Source: Gordoniibacillus chartarius (GTDB taxonomy: Bacteria; Bacillota; Bacilli; Paenibacillales; NBRC-103111). From it: 64,000 nucleotides of DNA. Shown here in pieces: positions 1 to 8,339 of the stretch (the stretch's first letter is position 1; each line of letters begins with the position of its first letter). Position numbers and translations under genes: made by a program. Below the pieces are notes generated by a model. The model was not told the DNA's origin, searched no databases, and worked only from the letters and a program-made list of their open reading frames with translations. The stretch is taken from positions 1 to 64,000 of the forward strand of contig NZ_JBHLWN010000121.1 in assembly GCF_042432825.1 (NCBI RefSeq), given 5' to 3'.

Positions 1-30
1 CGAAAATCTACTTATTTTCTTGCTGAGGGT

Positions 31-53
31 GTTCCAAAAGCTGCTTTTGGGAC
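31..53. repeat. Inverted repeat, possible old terminator or IS end
   Basis: Arms of about 10 bases (31-40 and 44-53, one wobble pair) around a 3-base loop form a hairpin. It is not followed by a T run, so it is a weak terminator candidate. It could end an upstream gene outside the window or be the remnant end of an insertion sequence; neither can be shown here. Confidence 0.3.
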
Positions 54-92
54 AGCTCCTTTTCCCGTTGGAATAAACCTCCAATTTTTATG

Positions 93-121
93 TTGACACA
101 GACGTCAATTAAAGATATACT
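93..121 (+). promoter_or_regulatory. Sigma-A promoter of the tetR-MFS operon
   Basis: TTGACA at 93-98 and TATACT at 116-121 are separated by exactly 17 bases, close to the housekeeping consensus. It lies 50 bases upstream of the TetR start codon. The -35 box overlaps an inverted repeat (TTGAC at 93-97, GTCAA at 104-108), which may be part of an operator. Confidence 0.65.
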
Positions 122-130
122 CGTTTCAGT

Positions 131-144
131 TGACATACATGTCA
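131..144. promoter_or_regulatory. Palindrome, candidate TetR operator
   Basis: TGACAT and ATGTCA arms with a 2-base centre sit just downstream of the promoter -10 box and about 28 bases before the tetR start codon. The position suits autorepression by the TetR protein encoded next. Assignment to that protein is inference. Confidence 0.45.
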
Positions 145-171
145 GTCAAAATAAAGAGGTGATCCGCAACC

Positions 172-798
172 ATGTCGCCAAGAACGAAAGAGCAGAACGA
201 AAAAATCCGCGAAGAGCGAATGAAGCAAATCCGCCTTGCAACCGTACAAGTGTATTTGCAAAAAGGCTACCAGGGTGCCGAGATCGGAGATATCGCCAAG
301 CAGGCCGGGCTTGCACGCGGTCTTGTTTATTATTACTACAAAGATAAAACGGAGCTGTTCCAATTCGTCTTCACTCACTATTTGGAGGGGGCCAAGCAGT
401 TCGTCGCCGCTACACTGCTGACGGAAGAGCCGCCGCTCGACAGGCTGAAGAGGTATGCAAGGTTTTATCTCGACAATGCGGTCACGCGCCCGAACTTAGT
501 CGCCTTATACCGTAACATTCCCGCAGATATCCCGCACGTGTTCGGCGAGCGGGCGAAGGTAGTGCTCGACGATTTCATGGCGAACATATCGATGCCGCTG
601 ATTCGCACGATGGAAGAAGGAGCACGCATGGGAATAATTGTCCCAGCCGACACGAGTCTGCTTGCGCAGATGTTCTGGGGCTGCGTGGCCGGAGCGATGG
701 CGGAGTTTGGGACGCGGGCCCTGACCCCGGAAGAAGCGGAGCCGCATATTCGGGATGTTCTGGATATGCTTCTGCGTATGATTACAGCTGCCAAATAA
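172..798 (+). CDS. TetR/AcrR family transcriptional repressor
   Basis: A 208-residue protein of typical TetR length. The N-terminal third carries the TetR helix-turn-helix: GDIAKQAGLARGLVYYYYKD around residues 37-56 is the characteristic recognition-helix stretch. The C-terminal part is a helical ligand-binding and dimerisation domain with no recognisable ligand signature. The ATG at 172 follows GAGGTGATC. The stop is 18 bases from the start of an exporter gene, so the two form an operon, and the usual logic would be ligand-relieved repression of the exporter. A perfect promoter and a palindrome precede it. Confidence 0.9.
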   Translation: MSPRTKEQNEKIREERMKQIRLATVQVYLQKGYQGAEIGDIAKQAGLARGLVYYYYKDKTELFQFVFTHYLEGAKQFVAATLLTEEPPLDRLKRYARFYLDNAVTRPNLVALYRNIPADIPHVFGERAKVVLDDFMANISMPLIRTMEEGARMGIIVPADTSLLAQMFWGCVAGAMAEFGTRALTPEEAEPHIRDVLDMLLRMITAAK

Positions 799-816
799 AG
801 GAGTGCAAACCAAGTC

Positions 817-2349
817 ATGAACCCTACTAAATTAAACTGGACGATAGCTGCGCTGCTGATCAGCTTGTTTCTATCGTCGTTAGACCAGACCATCGTTTCC
901 ACGGCGCTGCCGACGATTGTCGAGAAGCTCGGGGGCATTGAACATATTTCCTGGGTGTTTACGATTTACATGCTAACGTCCACGTCTGTAATGCCGATCA
1001 TCGGCAAGCTGTCCGATATGTATGGCCGGAAGCGGTTCTACATTGCGGGGCTGCTCGTCTTCTTAATCGGCTCCGCGCTTTGCGGCGCCGCCCAGTCGAT
1101 GACGCAGCTGATCATTTTCCGCGGGATACAGGGAATAGGCGGCGGTATGCTGATGGCGAACACGTTTACGCTGCTGTTCACGCTAATGCCGATGGAGAAG
1201 GCCGGCCGTTATCAAGCGGCGTTCATGAGCGTGCTGGCGCTTTCGTCCGTGCTGGGACCGACCATTGGGGCGTTTATTACGAGCCATTTTGACTGGAGAT
1301 GGAATTTCTACATTAATGCTCCGCTTTGCCTGATTGCGCTGTCGATTGTGAGCTGGTCTCTGGTCGAAGGGAAGAAGCAAGGAGCGGAGAAGCTGAAAAT
1401 CGATTACGCCGGTGCGGTCCTGCTCGTGTTGACGACCGTATCGATTCTGCTGGCTATGAAGCTCGGCGGCGCCGAGTATGCATGGTCCTCGTGGCAAATT
1501 ATCGGCTTATTCATCGTCGGGACGGCGTCCCTGATCGGCTTCCTGTTCGTGGAGCGCCGAGCGGCGGAACCGATCGTACCGCTTGGGATGTTCCGCAACC
1601 GCGTCGTTGCCGGCACATCGGCTGTGACATTCATGCAGGGGGCGCTCATGTTCGGCTCGCTGCTCTACATTCCGCTCTTTGTGCAGGGCGGTCTCGGCGG
1701 CGATGTATCCGATGCGGGCAACGCCTTGACGCCGATGATGCTCTCGGTCATGATCGGAGCGATGATTAGCAGCGTGCTCATGCGTTATGTAACATGGAGA
1801 GTCAGCAGCCTGCTGTCCATGATCGTGGCGGGTGTCGGCATCTACATTATGACCACGTTCCCGCTCGAAATCGGAGCTTGGCCCGTCCGCTTCGACATGG
1901 CGCTGATTGGCGTCGGAATCGGACTCTTGATGCCGATTGCGCAGACCGCGATGACGACGGCCGTCGATGAGCGTTATCAGGGGGTCGCCAATTCATTCGT
2001 TACGTTCTTCCGCAATATCGGCGGTGTTCTCGGCTCTGCAGTCATGGCGGCCATCGTCAACCGTCAGATGACCGCCGGCATTGCGGACGGTGCGGCGAAG
2101 CTGAAGCTCCCGGAAGACCAATTGGCCCAGTTCGCCAATCCGCAGGTGCTGCTTCATGCCGACGGAAAAGTACCCTCCGCGGTCCTGTCGATGCTTAAGG
2201 GTGTGTTGATCGATTCCATCCATCTGGGCTTCTGGTTCTTGACGTTCATAGCTGCGATTGGTGCGATAGTCGCTCTCTTCATGGGGCGCGCCCGCTTCGA
2301 TCAAGCCGCCTACATCGAGCAGCGCAAGCGGCGGGAGGCGGCGGTGTAA
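817..2349 (+). CDS. MFS drug exporter, DHA2 (14-TM, EmrB/QacA) type
   Basis: A 510-residue, very hydrophobic protein with the length of 14-TM drug:H+ antiporters. The family motifs are visible: LDQTIVSTALP in TM1 (residues 22-32), which carries the conserved Asp of the DHA2 group, and the loop 2-3 motif GKLSDMYGRKR at 63-73. The function is proton-driven efflux of lipophilic compounds across the membrane; the substrate cannot be read from sequence. AAAGGAG ends 13 bases before the ATG, a little far. It is co-transcribed with the TetR gene. No terminator is seen between it and ppaC, but ppaC has its own promoter. Confidence 0.92.
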   Translation: MNPTKLNWTIAALLISLFLSSLDQTIVSTALPTIVEKLGGIEHISWVFTIYMLTSTSVMPIIGKLSDMYGRKRFYIAGLLVFLIGSALCGAAQSMTQLIIFRGIQGIGGGMLMANTFTLLFTLMPMEKAGRYQAAFMSVLALSSVLGPTIGAFITSHFDWRWNFYINAPLCLIALSIVSWSLVEGKKQGAEKLKIDYAGAVLLVLTTVSILLAMKLGGAEYAWSSWQIIGLFIVGTASLIGFLFVERRAAEPIVPLGMFRNRVVAGTSAVTFMQGALMFGSLLYIPLFVQGGLGGDVSDAGNALTPMMLSVMIGAMISSVLMRYVTWRVSSLLSMIVAGVGIYIMTTFPLEIGAWPVRFDMALIGVGIGLLMPIAQTAMTTAVDERYQGVANSFVTFFRNIGGVLGSAVMAAIVNRQMTAGIADGAAKLKLPEDQLAQFANPQVLLHADGKVPSAVLSMLKGVLIDSIHLGFWFLTFIAAIGAIVALFMGRARFDQAAYIEQRKRREAAV

Positions 2350-2367
2350 GCGACTTTATCGCTGCAC

Positions 2368-2397
2368 TTGATTAAACCCATCGAATTAGGGTATATT
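2368..2397 (+). promoter_or_regulatory. Promoter of ppaC
   Basis: TTGATT at 2368-2373 and TATATT at 2392-2397 are 18 bases apart and lie 34 bases upstream of the ppaC start codon. Confidence 0.55.
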
Positions 2398-2431
2398 TTT
2401 CGTAGCACATGAACTGATGAGGAGAGAAACC

Positions 2432-3361
2432 ATGGAAAAAGTACTGATTTTCGGTCATAAGAATCCCGATACGGATTCGATCTGCTCCGCCCTGGCGTAT
2501 GCCGATCTGAAGACGAAGCTGGGCCAGAACGTTGAGGCGATCCGCCTCGGCGAAGTGAACGGGGAGACGCAATACGCGCTGAACCAGTTCAAGGCGACCG
2601 CACCTCGCCTGGTCGAGCAAGTTGCTGCAGAAGCGAAGACGGTCATCCTCGTTGACCATAACGAGCGCCAGCAAAGCGCAAGCGACATCGATCAAGTGCG
2701 CGTGGTCGAAGTTATCGACCACCACCGTATCGCCAACTTCGAGACAAGCGGTCCGCTGTACTACCGCGCTGAGCCGGTAGGCTGCACGGCGACGATTCTG
2801 AAGAAGCTGTACAAGGAGAACGGCATCGCTATCGAGCCGCAAATCGCCGGCCTGATGCTGTCCGCAATCATCTCCGACTCGCTGCTGTTCAAATCGCCGA
2901 CCTGCACGCAGGAAGACATCGACGCGGCTCGCGAGCTGGCGGAAATCGCCGGCGTCAACGCCGATACATACGGCCTGGAAATGCTCAAAGCCGGCGCCGA
3001 CCTGAGCGACAAGACGATCGCCCAGCTCATCTCCCTGGACTCCAAGGAGTTCTCAATGGGCTCCGCGAAAGTGGAGATCGCACAGGTGAACGCAGTCGAC
3101 ACGAACGACGTGCTGTCCCGCCAAGCCGAGCTGGAAGACGCACTGAACAAAATCATTGCCGAGAAGAACCTCGACCTGTTCCTGCTCGTCGTAACGGACA
3201 TTCTGAACAACGACTCCATCGGTCTTGCGCTTGGCTCCAAGGCGAGCGTCGTTGAGCAGGCGTACAACGTCAAGCTGGAAAATAACACGGCTCTGCTGAA
3301 GGGCGTCGTTTCCCGCAAGTCGCAAATCGTACCGGTTCTGACCGAAGCGTTCACGAAATAA
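2432..3361 (+). CDS. ppaC: Manganese-dependent inorganic pyrophosphatase (family II)
   Basis: A 309-residue DHH-family enzyme that hydrolyses cytoplasmic pyrophosphate to phosphate and so pulls biosynthetic reactions forward. The N-terminal metal site FGHKNPDTDS (residues 7-16) supplies His9, Asp13 and Asp15. The DHH motif is at 96-98, and the C-terminal SRK substrate-binding motif is in VVSRKSQIVPVL near the end. An upstream in-frame ATG at 2417 would add five residues, but that ATG is part of the ribosome site GAGGAGAG; the ATG at 2432 is correctly spaced and begins MEKVLIFGHK as in the family. The gene is monocistronic: its own promoter upstream, a strong terminator downstream. Confidence 0.96.
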   Translation: MEKVLIFGHKNPDTDSICSALAYADLKTKLGQNVEAIRLGEVNGETQYALNQFKATAPRLVEQVAAEAKTVILVDHNERQQSASDIDQVRVVEVIDHHRIANFETSGPLYYRAEPVGCTATILKKLYKENGIAIEPQIAGLMLSAIISDSLLFKSPTCTQEDIDAARELAEIAGVNADTYGLEMLKAGADLSDKTIAQLISLDSKEFSMGSAKVEIAQVNAVDTNDVLSRQAELEDALNKIIAEKNLDLFLLVVTDILNNDSIGLALGSKASVVEQAYNVKLENNTALLKGVVSRKSQIVPVLTEAFTK

Positions 3362-3388
3362 GCAGCACCTCATACAAAATGTTTCCGG

Positions 3389-3420
3389 CTGCCTGGCCAA
3401 AAGCTAGGCAGTCTTTTCAT
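3389..3420 (+). terminator. Rho-independent terminator after ppaC
   Basis: A 9-bp stem (3389-3397 with 3403-3411) and a CAAAA loop are followed by TCTTTTCATTTT. It starts 27 bases after the ppaC stop. Confidence 0.85.
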
Positions 3421-3487
3421 TTTGCGGTATGATGATACTATTCGACACTACGACTACGCCCTCAACATAAAGCAGGTGACCCCGCAC

Positions 3488-5275
3488 GTGAATCTCGTCA
3501 CGAAGGTAATGCTCCTCATTTTCGCGCTGATGACGCCCATTATCGCTCTTTACATGTACTCCAACCAAACAAGCATTAATGTTGTTGAAGATCAGATTAA
3601 CATCGCCAACCAGAATCGCTTGTCGCACTTTCTCGGCAGCATCGAAGAGACGATGGAACAGGTGTCGGTGTACGCCAATATTGTTACGAAGGATCCGGAT
3701 TTCACCGAGCTCGCCGCGAATGCCGCTGTTGTCAGCGGATATGACTATTCGGCGATGGTCGATTCGGTCGAGCGCAAGCTGGGCTTATTCAGTTTGTCGA
3801 CGTCGTGGATGAATCGGATCAGTGTGTATTTTCCGGCGATGAAGCTCGGCCTGTCGTCTCAAGGTTCGATTCCGTATGACGAAACGTATTTGTCGACCGG
3901 CATTACCACCAACTGGACTCTGCGGAATGTGACGGTTAGCGGTATCCCGAAGCGCGCGTTCACACGGCACTTTGTAGGGCCGTCTTCGGGAGTGACCGAT
4001 TTGGGGAAAACCTCCATCATCGTCGAGGTCGATTTGATGGAGGACAATATCGTATCTTTGCTGAATCGGTTTAAGACACAGGGCAACAACGATCCGTTCC
4101 TGTTCCGGGCGGGCGAGGGCGGCGGAAGCGGAACGTACCTGCTTAACGCATCCTCTGACGAAGCGATGGTGAAGGAGCTGCTGAGATCGGTCGATGTCGG
4201 TACGGATGGCGGCGTCGGCAAGCGCAAGCTGATCGAGCTCGCAGGCAAGGAATACTTGGTGTACGCGCTTACTTCGAAGAAGCTGGGCTGGACATTGGTC
4301 GATTACGTGCCTTTAGAGGATATTTTGGAGCCCGTGACGCGTTATAAGAATCTGTTTACGGCAACCAGCGTGCTGCTTCTGCTCGGCGGCGCAATCTGCG
4401 CCTTCTTCCTGTACATCCAGGTGCAGGTGCCGATTCGGCTGCTCACCCAGAGCATTCATCAAGTCAAGAAGGGCCAGTTCTCCACGCGGATTGTGGAAAG
4501 GGCGAACAACGAGTTTCGCAAGCTCATCCTGCAGTTCAACGATATGGCGGCGCAAATTCAGCATTTGGTGGAGAAGGTGTACCTGGAGGAAATCCGCTCG
4601 AAGGAAGCCGTCATGAAGCAGCTGCAGTCGCAAATCAATCCGCATTTTCTATATAATAGCCTGGCTTTCATCGTCAGTATGGCGAGACTTGGGCGGACGG
4701 AGCCGATCGTGTCTATGGGGCACAGCTTGGCGGACTATTACCGGTACACGACGCGCAATGACGAGATGGTGACGACTTTAGAGGAAGAGGTGAAGTTCGT
4801 CAGCGCTTATGTCGATATAATGAATTATCAGCTGGGCAAAATCGCATACACGGCGGACATCGCCCCTTCGATGAGACGTCTCCCGATTCCCCGGCTGCTG
4901 ATTCAGCCGGTTGTGGAGAATGCGATCGTTCACGGTTTGGAGCCGAAGCCGGGCGGGGGGAGTATTCGGTTAGAGGCTGTGGAGGAGACGGTGTGCTTCC
5001 GCATTATCGTCACGGACGAGGGCGTCGGCATGCCTGAAGAAGCGCTGCTGAGGCTGCGCGGGCAGCTTGCCGAGCCGGAGAAAGGCGATGCGGTGGCCCG
5101 GAGCTATGGTTTATGGAACGTACATGAGCGGCTGCGCTATTTTTTCGGTAACGATGCGAGCTTATCGGTCGACAATGTCGCATCCGGCGGCTTCCGGGTC
5201 GTCTTGATTTGGAGCAAGGAGCAGGGGCTGCGCGAGGGTCAGGCACGGCTGCGCGCGGATGGAGGAGATGTGTGA
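3488..5275 (+). CDS. YesM-type membrane sensor histidine kinase
   Basis: A 595-residue sensor kinase. Order: short N-terminal TM segment (MLLIFALMTPIIALYMY near residues 8-24), extracytoplasmic Cache-like sensor of about 250 residues, second TM (about 285-305), HAMP, then a His_kinase domain with phospho-accepting His386 in SQINPHFLYN and a GHKL ATPase domain (N box VVENAIVHG, later DEGVGMP and SYGLWNVHERL). This is the kinase class that usually pairs with AraC-type regulators controlling carbohydrate uptake. The GTG at 3488 is preceded by GCAGGTGA; an in-frame ATG at 3422 lies next to the ppaC terminator and is less likely. The stop overlaps the next start (TGATG), so the two are translationally coupled. 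Confidence 0.88.
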   Translation: MNLVTKVMLLIFALMTPIIALYMYSNQTSINVVEDQINIANQNRLSHFLGSIEETMEQVSVYANIVTKDPDFTELAANAAVVSGYDYSAMVDSVERKLGLFSLSTSWMNRISVYFPAMKLGLSSQGSIPYDETYLSTGITTNWTLRNVTVSGIPKRAFTRHFVGPSSGVTDLGKTSIIVEVDLMEDNIVSLLNRFKTQGNNDPFLFRAGEGGGSGTYLLNASSDEAMVKELLRSVDVGTDGGVGKRKLIELAGKEYLVYALTSKKLGWTLVDYVPLEDILEPVTRYKNLFTATSVLLLLGGAICAFFLYIQVQVPIRLLTQSIHQVKKGQFSTRIVERANNEFRKLILQFNDMAAQIQHLVEKVYLEEIRSKEAVMKQLQSQINPHFLYNSLAFIVSMARLGRTEPIVSMGHSLADYYRYTTRNDEMVTTLEEEVKFVSAYVDIMNYQLGKIAYTADIAPSMRRLPIPRLLIQPVVENAIVHGLEPKPGGGSIRLEAVEETVCFRIIVTDEGVGMPEEALLRLRGQLAEPEKGDAVARSYGLWNVHERLRYFFGNDASLSVDNVASGGFRVVLIWSKEQGLREGQARLRADGGDV

Positions 5276-6390
5276 TGTTTTCGGTGCTGATCGTGGACGA
5301 TCATCGGCATTTGGTGGAGGATCTGGCCACGACGTTTCCTTGGCGGGACTATGGCGTGACCTCGGTGTACCAGGCGTTTTCCGGCGAGGAGGCGCTGAAG
5401 CTGATCGAACGAATCGGCGGCGGTGGCTATAGCGGCAGTGTTGGCGGCAAAGAGATTGATCTGGTGCTCACCGATATCCGCATGCCGGGCTTGTCGGGCC
5501 TTGAGCTGATCGAGGCGCTTCGGCGGCAGCGGCGGGACATAGATTGTATCCTCATTACAGGCTTCGCGGACTTTCAATACGCCAGAAGAGCGATTGAGCT
5601 GCAAGCGGTCAGCTACTTGATGAAGCCGGTTCGGCATGAAGAGCTTGCCGAGGTGCTGCGGCGAATCATGGTGCAGCGCAAGAGCAAGCGGCTTGCTGCG
5701 CAGGAACAGGAGCGGGAAGCTGCGTTCATGCGCATCCAGCTGGAGCAGCTGAAGGCCGACCTGCTCATGGCCCGATCGATGGCGGAGAGCTCGATTCGCG
5801 AGGAGCGCAACCGCATTGCGGAGGATATTCACGATCTGGTCGGGCATACGCTGACGGCGACCTTGGTGCAGATTGAGTCGGCGAAGCGGATGCTGGAGAA
5901 GAAGCCGGAGGAGGGGCTTCAGCGGCTGGATTACTCGCAGGAGCTCGTCCGCAAGAGCCTGGACGATATCCGGGAAACGGTGCGGCGAATGAAGCAGGTA
6001 GAAGCGGAGACGGACCTTGGCGCGGCGCTCGAGCATTTGATTCGGCATACGGAGACGGCGGCCGAGATCACCGTAGAACGGGAGCTGTGCGATCCGCTTC
6101 CGCCGCTTGACGCGCTGCGAAAGAAGCTGATCTACCATGCGCTGCAGGAAGGGTTGACGAACGGCATCCGTCATGGCGGCGCGACGCATTTTCGCTGTGA
6201 GGTGACGGTGGACGCGGGGGTTTGCGAATTTGCACTATGGAACAACGGTGAAGCGTATCCGACAGGAACGGAGCCGGGCTTCGGACTGCGGGCGATGATG
6301 GAGCGCGCGGCCGAGGCGGGCGGCGAGCTGCGGATCGAAGCGACCGAGGAACCGGCGGGGACGTATTTGACGATTCGTTTTCCGATATAG
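5275..6390 (+). CDS. Receiver domain fused to a NarL/DegS-class histidine kinase
   Basis: A 371-residue soluble hybrid. Residues 1-125 are a receiver with the acidic pocket at Asp8/Asp9, phospho-acceptor Asp67 (LVLTDIRMPG) and conserved Lys117. A coiled linker (about 130-175) leads to a HisKA_3 dimerisation domain with His186 in RNRIAEDIHDLVGHTLTA, then a GHKL ATPase domain (EGLTNGIRHG, GFGLRAMMERA). No DNA-binding or membrane segment is present. The partner of a YesM kinase is normally an AraC-type regulator, so this is unusual: the receiver is read out by a second kinase, whose natural target class is a NarL-type regulator. The ATG at 5275 overlaps the upstream stop; a longer form from 5209 would run through the kinase tail and is rejected. 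Confidence 0.85.
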   Translation: MFSVLIVDDHRHLVEDLATTFPWRDYGVTSVYQAFSGEEALKLIERIGGGGYSGSVGGKEIDLVLTDIRMPGLSGLELIEALRRQRRDIDCILITGFADFQYARRAIELQAVSYLMKPVRHEELAEVLRRIMVQRKSKRLAAQEQEREAAFMRIQLEQLKADLLMARSMAESSIREERNRIAEDIHDLVGHTLTATLVQIESAKRMLEKKPEEGLQRLDYSQELVRKSLDDIRETVRRMKQVEAETDLGAALEHLIRHTETAAEITVERELCDPLPPLDALRKKLIYHALQEGLTNGIRHGGATHFRCEVTVDAGVCEFALWNNGEAYPTGTEPGFGLRAMMERAAEAGGELRIEATEEPAGTYLTIRFPI

Positions 6391-6404
6391 AGGGGGCAAG
6401 GCGG

Positions 6405-8075
6405 ATGGGAAAGCGGTGGATAGGCGGTATGACGGTGGTGGCGCTGCTGACTGCCGCCGTGCTGGCCGGTTGCGAAAGAGGTACGGAACCCGCGGCGCAG
6501 AGCGGGAACAATGCATCGGAGAAGGGAAACGCGGGAAAATTCGATCCCCCGATTACAATAACGACGGCCAAGGCGCTAAGCGGTTCGGATAAGCTAAAGC
6601 CGGGGGACACGCTCGACGACAATCCGATGTCACGCTGGGCACGGGACAGGCTGGGCATCATTCAAACGTACAAATGGACGGTAACCGATCAGAGCGATGC
6701 CCTCGCGACGAAGGTAAGGCTGGCGTTGACCGGTGGCGAGGAGCTGCCGGACGTCCTGTTCCTGTCGAACCACGATTTGCCGGAGCTGCTGCCGGAGCTC
6801 GTCGGCTCGGGGGAAATTATGGATATGGGCCAAGCGTTCGAGAACTATGCATCGCCGCGGGTGAAGGAAGCCTTCGCGGGCAATCCGGACGTCTGGAGAA
6901 CGGTCGCCATGGACGGGAAGGTATGGGGGCTTCCGCAAATTTCCGACGGCAAGGTAGGCGATCCGGTACTGTGGATACGGCAGGACTGGCTCGAGAGGCT
7001 TGGGCTTAAGACCCCGAAGACGCTCGATGAGCTGGAGCAAGTGATGGACGCTTTTGTAAATCGCGATCCGGACGGCAACGGGGCGAAGGACACGGTTGCA
7101 CTGGCCTATTCCGGCAAAAATACGCTCAATGCATATATGAGCAACGCCAGCTTTCTGTTCGGGGCTTTCGGCGATCAGCCGTATCAATGGAACCGGATGA
7201 AGAACGGTCAGCTCGCTTACGGCACCGTGCAGCCGGAGACGAAGACGGCTCTGGCTCGGCTGCGGGATTGGTACTCTAAGGGCTACATCGATAAGAATTT
7301 TGGCACTCACGATGAAGTGAAGGCGACGGAGCTGTTCACCTCCGGCAAAGCCGGGTTGATCTCCGGACCGGGCTGGATGGGAGGCTGGCCGCTTTCCGAT
7401 ACGCTGGGGAAGGTGCCGGGGGCTGTCATTAAGCCGCTGCCTTTCCCTGCCGGGCCGGACGGCAAAATCGGGCGCATCGGGTCCAGATTGTCATATGGCG
7501 CCTATGTGTTCCGTAAAGGCTTCGAACATATGGACGCCATCTTCCAGTACTGGGATATCATTTACGGCACGCTGATCGAGGATCCCGAATCGGAATTTCG
7601 GTATGGCTTTGCCGATGGGTACGATTTTATCATGAAGAACGGTGAACCGGTGTATGATTTCGAGGGAATAACGACCGGGGTGACCAACTATTTGCTGGTG
7701 GCGCCGGGCAGCACGCCTCCGGGAATCGTGAAGGGGGACAGTCTTGAACGCCGGGTATATCAAGGCCAGATCCGCACTCCATATGAGAAGAAGCTGTCGG
7801 CCACAAGCTCCCGAGGCTACTTGGAAGGACTCATCGTCAGCGAAGAGCAGCTCCGGTATGCGCAGCGGGACGAATTTGTCGGTCCTCACACGGAGACGAT
7901 GAAGCTCGCCTGGCCGCTTCTGCAGAAGCAGGAGAAAGAGGCGCTGCTGAAGATCGTTTACGGCAAAGAGCCGCTCGATACGTTCGACAGCTTTGTGGAG
8001 CAGTGGCGCCGGCTGGGCGGGGACGCGGTTACGAAGGAAGTGAACGAGTGGTATCGGAGCTCGGGGAAGAGGTAG
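6405..8075 (+). CDS. Extracellular solute-binding lipoprotein (family 1, LplA-like)
   Basis: A 556-residue lipoprotein: basic N-terminus, hydrophobic core and lipobox LAGC with lipidated Cys23. The mature part has the length and periodic Trp/Gly/Pro pattern of the large Paenibacillus sugar-binding proteins that normally serve LplBC-type permeases. It lies 15 bases after the receiver-kinase hybrid with GAGGGGGCAAGG upstream, so it is the third gene of the signalling operon. No permease genes follow; a terminator does. It could use permeases encoded elsewhere, or act as an extracellular ligand-presenting partner of the YesM-type sensor. Family call is secure, ligand unknown. Confidence 0.88.
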   Translation: MGKRWIGGMTVVALLTAAVLAGCERGTEPAAQSGNNASEKGNAGKFDPPITITTAKALSGSDKLKPGDTLDDNPMSRWARDRLGIIQTYKWTVTDQSDALATKVRLALTGGEELPDVLFLSNHDLPELLPELVGSGEIMDMGQAFENYASPRVKEAFAGNPDVWRTVAMDGKVWGLPQISDGKVGDPVLWIRQDWLERLGLKTPKTLDELEQVMDAFVNRDPDGNGAKDTVALAYSGKNTLNAYMSNASFLFGAFGDQPYQWNRMKNGQLAYGTVQPETKTALARLRDWYSKGYIDKNFGTHDEVKATELFTSGKAGLISGPGWMGGWPLSDTLGKVPGAVIKPLPFPAGPDGKIGRIGSRLSYGAYVFRKGFEHMDAIFQYWDIIYGTLIEDPESEFRYGFADGYDFIMKNGEPVYDFEGITTGVTNYLLVAPGSTPPGIVKGDSLERRVYQGQIRTPYEKKLSATSSRGYLEGLIVSEEQLRYAQRDEFVGPHTETMKLAWPLLQKQEKEALLKIVYGKEPLDTFDSFVEQWRRLGGDAVTKEVNEWYRSSGKR

Positions 8076-8079
8076 TTGA

Positions 8080-8104
8080 GGGGGCCGGGAGGTCCCCTTT
8101 TATG
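8080..8104 (+). terminator. Terminator after the solute-binding protein
   Basis: GGGGGCC pairs with GGTCCCC (8080-8086 with 8091-8097, one G-T pair) around a GGGA loop, followed by TTTTATG. It starts 5 bases after the stop codon. Confidence 0.75.
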
Positions 8105-8112
8105 TGTTTGAA

Positions 8113-8135
8113 GGTGTCGCGAGGGGATGGAAGTC
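8113..8135 (+). repeat. Isolated partial copy of the 65-bp repeat
   Basis: This stretch closely resembles the end of the 65-bp tandem unit found at 10616-10807 (GGTGTC, then GGGGATGGAAGTC). Only about 23 bases match. The rest of the 8105-8265 gap shows no gene. Confidence 0.4.
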
Positions 8136-8268
8136 TGGATTGTCAACACATTAACTGGACAGTTTTTATGAGGGCTGTCTTCTGGCCTCGACTGGTGTAC
8201 GGTAGCACTAAGCGGCTGCGTCAATAATGGTGCACGGAAAGGCTTCAGGCTCCCGCCTACGAATTCAA

Positions 8269-8298
8269 TTGAGGCTCTCCGCTTGCTTGAATTATAAT
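8269..8298 (+). promoter_or_regulatory. Promoter of the sigma-factor gene
   Basis: TTGAGG at 8269-8274 and TATAAT at 8293-8298 with an 18-base spacer, 41 bases before the start codon. Confidence 0.6.
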
Positions 8299-8339
8299 GA
8301 ATGTACCGCCCTTCGGGGATATCGTTAAGGGAGGCCGCG

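Noticed and set aside
31..53. IS1182-type insertion sequence end
   Set aside because: Only the terminal-like hairpin is present; there is no transposase or second end in the window.
5209..5274. Longer start for the receiver-kinase hybrid
   Set aside because: It would overlap the kinase gene and add a Gly/Ala/Arg-rich stretch before the receiver, whose fold begins at residue 1 of the ATG 5275 form.
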